NCBI GenBank assembly: GCA_949752795.1
Contig: OX457074.1
Location: 32,101,980-32,165,979, forward strand
Origin: Hyperoodon ampullatus
Lineage: Eukaryota > Chordata > Mammalia > Artiodactyla > Ziphiidae
DNA length: 64,000 nucleotides
Direction: 5' to 3'
Every line of letters starts with the position of its first letter. The stretch's first letter is position 1. Of this stretch, positions 51,242 through 57,200 are shown piece by piece. Position numbers and translations under genes: made by a program. Under the pieces are notes generated by a model. The model did not search any database. It worked only from the letters and a program-made list of their open reading frames with translations, and was not told the DNA's origin.

Positions 51242-54200
51242 ATAAAGAAAAAAATAAAAAGTTTAACTTTCACAGCATGACGTAAAGAGGCTCATTTTCA
51301 TAAAATTTACTGAGGGCTTCATCAGTTTTTCAAAAGGGCTTTTCTTAATCCTTTGATGTTTCTTCTGAAGCACTTCGTGTATCATCATCCTTGCTAACTA
51401 TCCTACTGTCAATGTTAACTAGTTCATCTCTGCCAACATCTCTTTTCATGAACTGCAGGGAAATCTCGATCCATTGTAAGACTTTAAGCACTTTTTTACG
51501 TCAAACTTCTAATTTTGAGATACTGGCAGATTCAGGCGCACGTAGAAGAAGTAACACAGAGAGAACCTGTGCACCCTCTACCCAGTTTCCCCTATGGTAG
51601 CACCTTTTAAACTGCAGTTCAATATCACACCAAGATACTGACGCTGACACAATCCACCAACCGTATTCAGATTTCCCCCGTTTTACCAGCACTCACTTGT
51701 GTATTTAGTCCTATGCAATTCTGTCCCATGTGTAGATTCGTGTAAACACCACCAAGACACGGAACAGCCCCGTGACACAAAGGTGCCTCATGCGGCCTCT
51801 CACAGCTGCCTCCTCCACCCCAGGCAACGGCAAGCACTCTTCTGTCTCCCATTCTACCTCTCTGCCATCCCCAGAATGGAGTAACATTTCTCTCTCAGCA
51901 TAATCCCCTTGAGATTCGCCCAAGCTGTTATGTGTATCAACAGCTTATTCTTTTTTTTTTACTGCTGAGTAGTGTTCTGTGGTATGAATGTACCGGTTTG
52001 TTTACCATTCACCTGTTGAAGGACATCCAGTTTTTGGCTTTTAAGCTGCTATGAACACTGGTGTACAGATTTTTTGTGGACATAAGTTTCCATTTCTCTG
52101 AGATAAATGCCTAAAACTGCAATGGCTGGGTCATATGGTAACTGCATGATTAGCTTTATAAGAAACTGCCAAACTGTTTTCCAGAGTGGCTCTACCATTT
52201 TACATTCCCACCAGACATACGAGTAATCCAGTGAAACTTACAATTTTACTTTGTGACCAACACAAATGTCATTTGCAGTGCACTGCTGAGGGTGACCCAC
52301 AAAGACTCTGACACCTCAGCTCTGAATACACACAAATGTTAAGCAGAGAGAGATATCAAAAGAGGGACTAATTTTAGTAAAGTCAATCCATTCACAGATT
52401 TTTTTCAATTTATGATAAACTGACATACAATTTTTATAAGTACAGAAATTTGGGCAACAAATATTCAGAAAACAAGGCTCTCCTGCACGTCTTTTCTTTT
52501 TTTGTGGGGAGAGGGAGGAATTATTTTAACATAACAGAGATCCTACTATAAATACCACTATGTGACCACCTTTTTTCACTTTAACATATCTTAGACATTT
52601 CTCAATGTCTTCTGAAGGCTTTCATATAGCTACATAGTATTCCAGAGAATGGGTATATCATAATTGGATTACTTCTCTATTAATGGATATTTGTATGTTG
52701 TTCCTAATTTTTTGCTATCATAAACATTACTGCAATGAATAGCCTCATACATACTTGTACATACATTTTTGTGCACATATGGGAGCATATCTGAGGGCTA
52801 CATCTTATACTTTATCTTTTGGTAAATACTTGCAAACTGCCTTCCAAAAAATCTATACCAATTTATACTTCTGCTATACAGGAGTGGCTATTTCTCTGCA
52901 TCTACATTAACATCCCAATTATCAAACTTTAAATATTTGCCAGTGTGTTAGGGGGAACATTAACTCATTATTTTAATTTGCATTTCACTAGTATTACTGC
53001 AGTGAGACATCCTTTTCATATATTTAGTGGCCAAATGTATTTCTTCTTCTGGAAATGGCCCATTTTTCTACTGGGCATGCTTTTTATATTTATAGAAACA
53101 CAACATGGAATCATCCATTAATTACACTTATAGCTGTTATTTCAGTTAAAACATTTTTTTCAAAGTCCCATCCAATTACACAGTTCAGTATCCTTTGGCA
53201 GGAATTTCACATATTATACTCATTCCCTCCTCCTAGGAAGTTAACAAAAACTCAGAGTCACTTACCCAGGTCACCAAAATGAGCGGCCTCCATGTGGCTG
53301 GGCTGCTTCTTAAGTGTTGCCGTCCTACTACTTGAAAAGGAGTCCATGTTGGCAGAAATGGCATTGATTGCAACGTGACTTGGTCCTGCAGCCTCCAGCA
53401 AGGCATGATTTTTAGTGCTTTTTTGTGGGGAATGTACGGATATTGAAGCTATAATTTTTCAAAAAATTGTAAAAAATTAAACACAATTTGATAGTCTAAA
53501 ACTGTCTCCTAAGAGGGCTTTAAGGGAACTTTAAAAATTAGATTTTTTAACACCCCTCTTAAGTACATACACTCAACAAAAATACTTGGGGAAACGGTAA
53601 ATTAACCAAGCAGCAGAAAATTGGAAAGAAATGTCCTACTATTATTTGTAATTCTCAAAATACTGTGCCAAAAATGTAACTTAAAAGAGAGATCGGGCTT
53701 CCCTGGTGGCACAGTGGTTGAGAGTCCGCCTGCCGATGCAGGGGACACGGGTTCATGCCTGGTCTGGGAAGATCCCACATGCTGCAGAGCGGCTAGGCCC
53801 GTGAGCCATGGCCACTGAGCCTGGCGCCCGGAGCCTGTGCTCCACAACGGGAGAGGCCACAACAGTGAGAGGCCCACGTACCGCAAAATAAAAAAAAAAG
53901 AGAGAGAGAGATCTTTCTTTGAGTTCTCTTTGAGAACTCTACTGAAGACAGAAAGTACCAAAGGCAGCAAACATTCTGAAACATGGACCCTTTTCAATTC
54001 CTTAATGCTTGCTGAAGGAACAAAATTAAAATTCCAAAATAAAAGCTTACGGGAAAAAAATTAGAAAAATACTCCTCCGGATACTTATTTTACTTTTTAA
54101 TTGAGTAACAAAATTCCACCATCTAATAAAAACTGATCAAAGTTCAAGCTGCCTAAAGATGAAGCATACTTAAAAATTCACATATTTTCTTTAGTAGTCT

Positions 54201-57200
54201 GAAGAAATATTAATACCATCCTTTTGACTTCAGAATAAAGAGGTTAGTCACCAATGTGTTAGCAGGAAATCATCAACTTCATATTATAATATGGTCAAAG
54301 TAACCCTATGAACTTGTTGCTACAGCTGAATTAACATTCCACCTATCACATTTATTCTAGACAAATATCAAAGACTCTCATGAAAGGTTTTTAAGAAGTT
54401 TTGGTTTTGTGCATTGCTATAGCAAGAAGGCTAGAAACATACAGGTCACTGAGCATTCCACACCCTCAATATAAGTACTCTCAGATGACTAAACTTCTGC
54501 CTACTAGCACCACTTATTTTATTGAGCAGTCAATTTATGATAACTTGGTCAACAGATAAGTGCTCTCCATCTTAGCAAACGGTTCCCGGACACAGAATCT
54601 GAGTGACACCACATAATACCTTCTATGAAGAATACATAGTACTGTAATTCAATCTATTACTGTGAGATGTGTTTACAGGATAAAGCAGATGAGAATGTTT
54701 ATCTTAGGCATATGTATTTATCAGTCACTCAATAAGAGTTGGGAGAATTATGCAATGGAGTTGTCTTCAAATGATTTTTTCAATTTTAGAAGGAAGTTGT
54801 CTTTTGTTATTTTTATGATAAATTGAAGGGAGCAGAATCATTTTGGTAGGTTTATAAACAATAACATCTAGGTTTTTGTATAGACAAGATACAAATACCC
54901 TGCATCAAGAACAGTGAGACTTTCTGATTGTTTCCTAATTAGACGTGTATGATGATGTGAAATAATACTAACTCATCTGTGCAAGCCTTCTTCTCTCTTT
55001 AACTTCTCTGTTAGAGCCACCTCTCTCACACTCGCCCTCCTAGCATCCCAGCCCCGAGGCCTCGTGTTCCCGCACTCTTCCCCCTTCTCCTCTCCCAAGA
55101 GCTCCTCCCTCTCCTCTTTAATGCACGTATCAGCGCCCATGGGGCCAGACATGGCATCCACCACTCCTCTGCTTCCCAAGGTTCTGTTCTTTTACTCCTT
55201 CTGCTAGAAGGCACATTTATTCTCAAACCTTCAGTTATTACTAGAGCAATATTTTCCAAGCCTTTTTTTTTAGCTGTAAGTTCCCCCCACCCACATTAAC
55301 TTAAGTGGGACCTTGATATGTCTGTAAATTAGATAAAACTTTAGCTAAAACAGATATCTAAAATCTAAATTATCTAAAATAGACAAAACAGAATTAACTG
55401 TAACTCTGGCTGATTCAAGGGGAAAGTCTCACACATGCACTTGATTCGGGCCCTCCCGGTGCCAGCTCCAAGGGCTCACCCCTGCAGAGCTGGAGGCAGA
55501 GGGGACCCTGACCCGATCTCAGGCTGACCTCTGGGCTCGACTTCCAGCCTGTGGCTCTAATTATTTGCTACTAACCAACCTCTCATTTGTCATCTTTACC
55601 ATCTCAAGGCCAATTTTTCCAAACGTCAAACTTAAAACATTTTCTTCCAGACTAATTCTCCTCTAATTTCCCTATCTCTGTCAATCCACCAGTCCCTAAA
55701 GCTCAAGAGCTTGGACCCACTCTTCCTCACTGTACCTGTTTACTTGGCAAGATCTGTTGACTTTTCCTTCAAGATACTGACCTGTTTATTTTCAACACCA
55801 CACCCTTAGTACAGGTCTTCTTGTATCACAGCAAAGCACTTCTAGGGTCTCCATCCTACATGATTCTTCCAGACTAACCTCTATAAATGCCATATGTAAA
55901 GCATCAACATCCTGCTCAAAAGCCCATAGTGGTTCCCTGTTTTCTCTGTCTCAACTCTTTTCTGGTCTTTAAGACCCTCTACAATGTGACCTCAATCTAT
56001 CTTAAAAATTTCCTTTTAGTAGTCTGAAGGTCCTTCTGCCCAGTATATACTCAAAGAAATAAGCTGGGCTGGTAGGGGAAAGAGGAAGAATTGACTCTTT
56101 CACTCAAATCCTTCTTATCATTCAAATTTCATACACATTAAGTCTCATTTCTATAAAGGCTTCCCTATGCTCCAGAAACCGTCTGCTGATCTCAAATTCC
56201 TCTGAACTCCCTGTAATACTAATAACTAACAACTAATCCAACATATCAAGGGCCTACTCTGTTAAAACTAGATGGTAATAGCTACCAATATAAAACCTAC
56301 TATGTACAAGGCACTGTACTGGTTTCTTTTCTTTCTTTTTTTTAAGTAGATTTATTTATTTTTGGCTGAGTTGGGTCTTCGTTGCTGCATGTGGGCTTCC
56401 TCTAGTTGAGGAGAGAGGGGGCTACTCTTGTTGCAGTAGGCAGGCTTCTCATTGCGGTGGCTTCTCTTGTTGCAGAGCATGGGCTCTAGGCGTGCAGGCT
56501 TCAGTAATTGCAGCACATGGGCTCGGCAGTTGTGGCTCGTGGGCTCTAGGGTGCAGGCTCGGTAGTTGTGGCGCACGGGCTTAGTTGCTCCGCGGCACGT
56601 GGGATCTTCCTGGACCAGGGTTCAAACCCGTGTCCTCTGCATTGGCAGGTGGGTTCTTAACCACTGCGCCACCAGGGAAGCCCTATACTGGTTTCTCGAT
56701 GTACTTTTTTGGGGGTACATTATTTCATTTATCTCTCACAACAATGCTGCAAGGCCAGTATTTTCCTCATTTTGGAGATGAATACACAAACAGAACAAAG
56801 TTAAGTGCTTTGCCCTAAGTCAACAATGAGGTAGTAAAGAGGCATTTCAGCAGGCAGGATTTCAACCCTGGTCTGCTAGACTATAGAAAAGCACTCTTTT
56901 ATCTGGTTACTCGGACTGCAGAATTATTGTGTGGTTAAGATAACATGTGTAAATGGACGTCTCAAGAGCACCTCCCAGCCACCATAGCAAAAAGGAACAG
57001 GTACTGGCCCAGTGTGGTTCTCCACCAGCCACAGTGTTAGGCCTGACAGAAAGCTGGGTGCCAGCCTTAGCTTCCTCGCCCTCATACCTAATCGAGAACA
57101 AAGCTCTATCTATTCCACCTCCCACACAGCTCTGTCCAGATCTCTTTATCTCCATTACTGCTGATTTAGCCCAAGCCATCTGTGCATCATCTGATTCATG

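Larger units (their letters stand above)
50527..53265 (-). other. AKAP10: AKAP10 intron 3
   Basis: Holds an L1-like fragment (50640-50900, plus), a young CHR SINE (50999-51238), L2-like or unassigned sequence (51240-51900), and two minus-strand L1 pieces (51905-52220 and 52390-53050). Confidence 0.85.
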
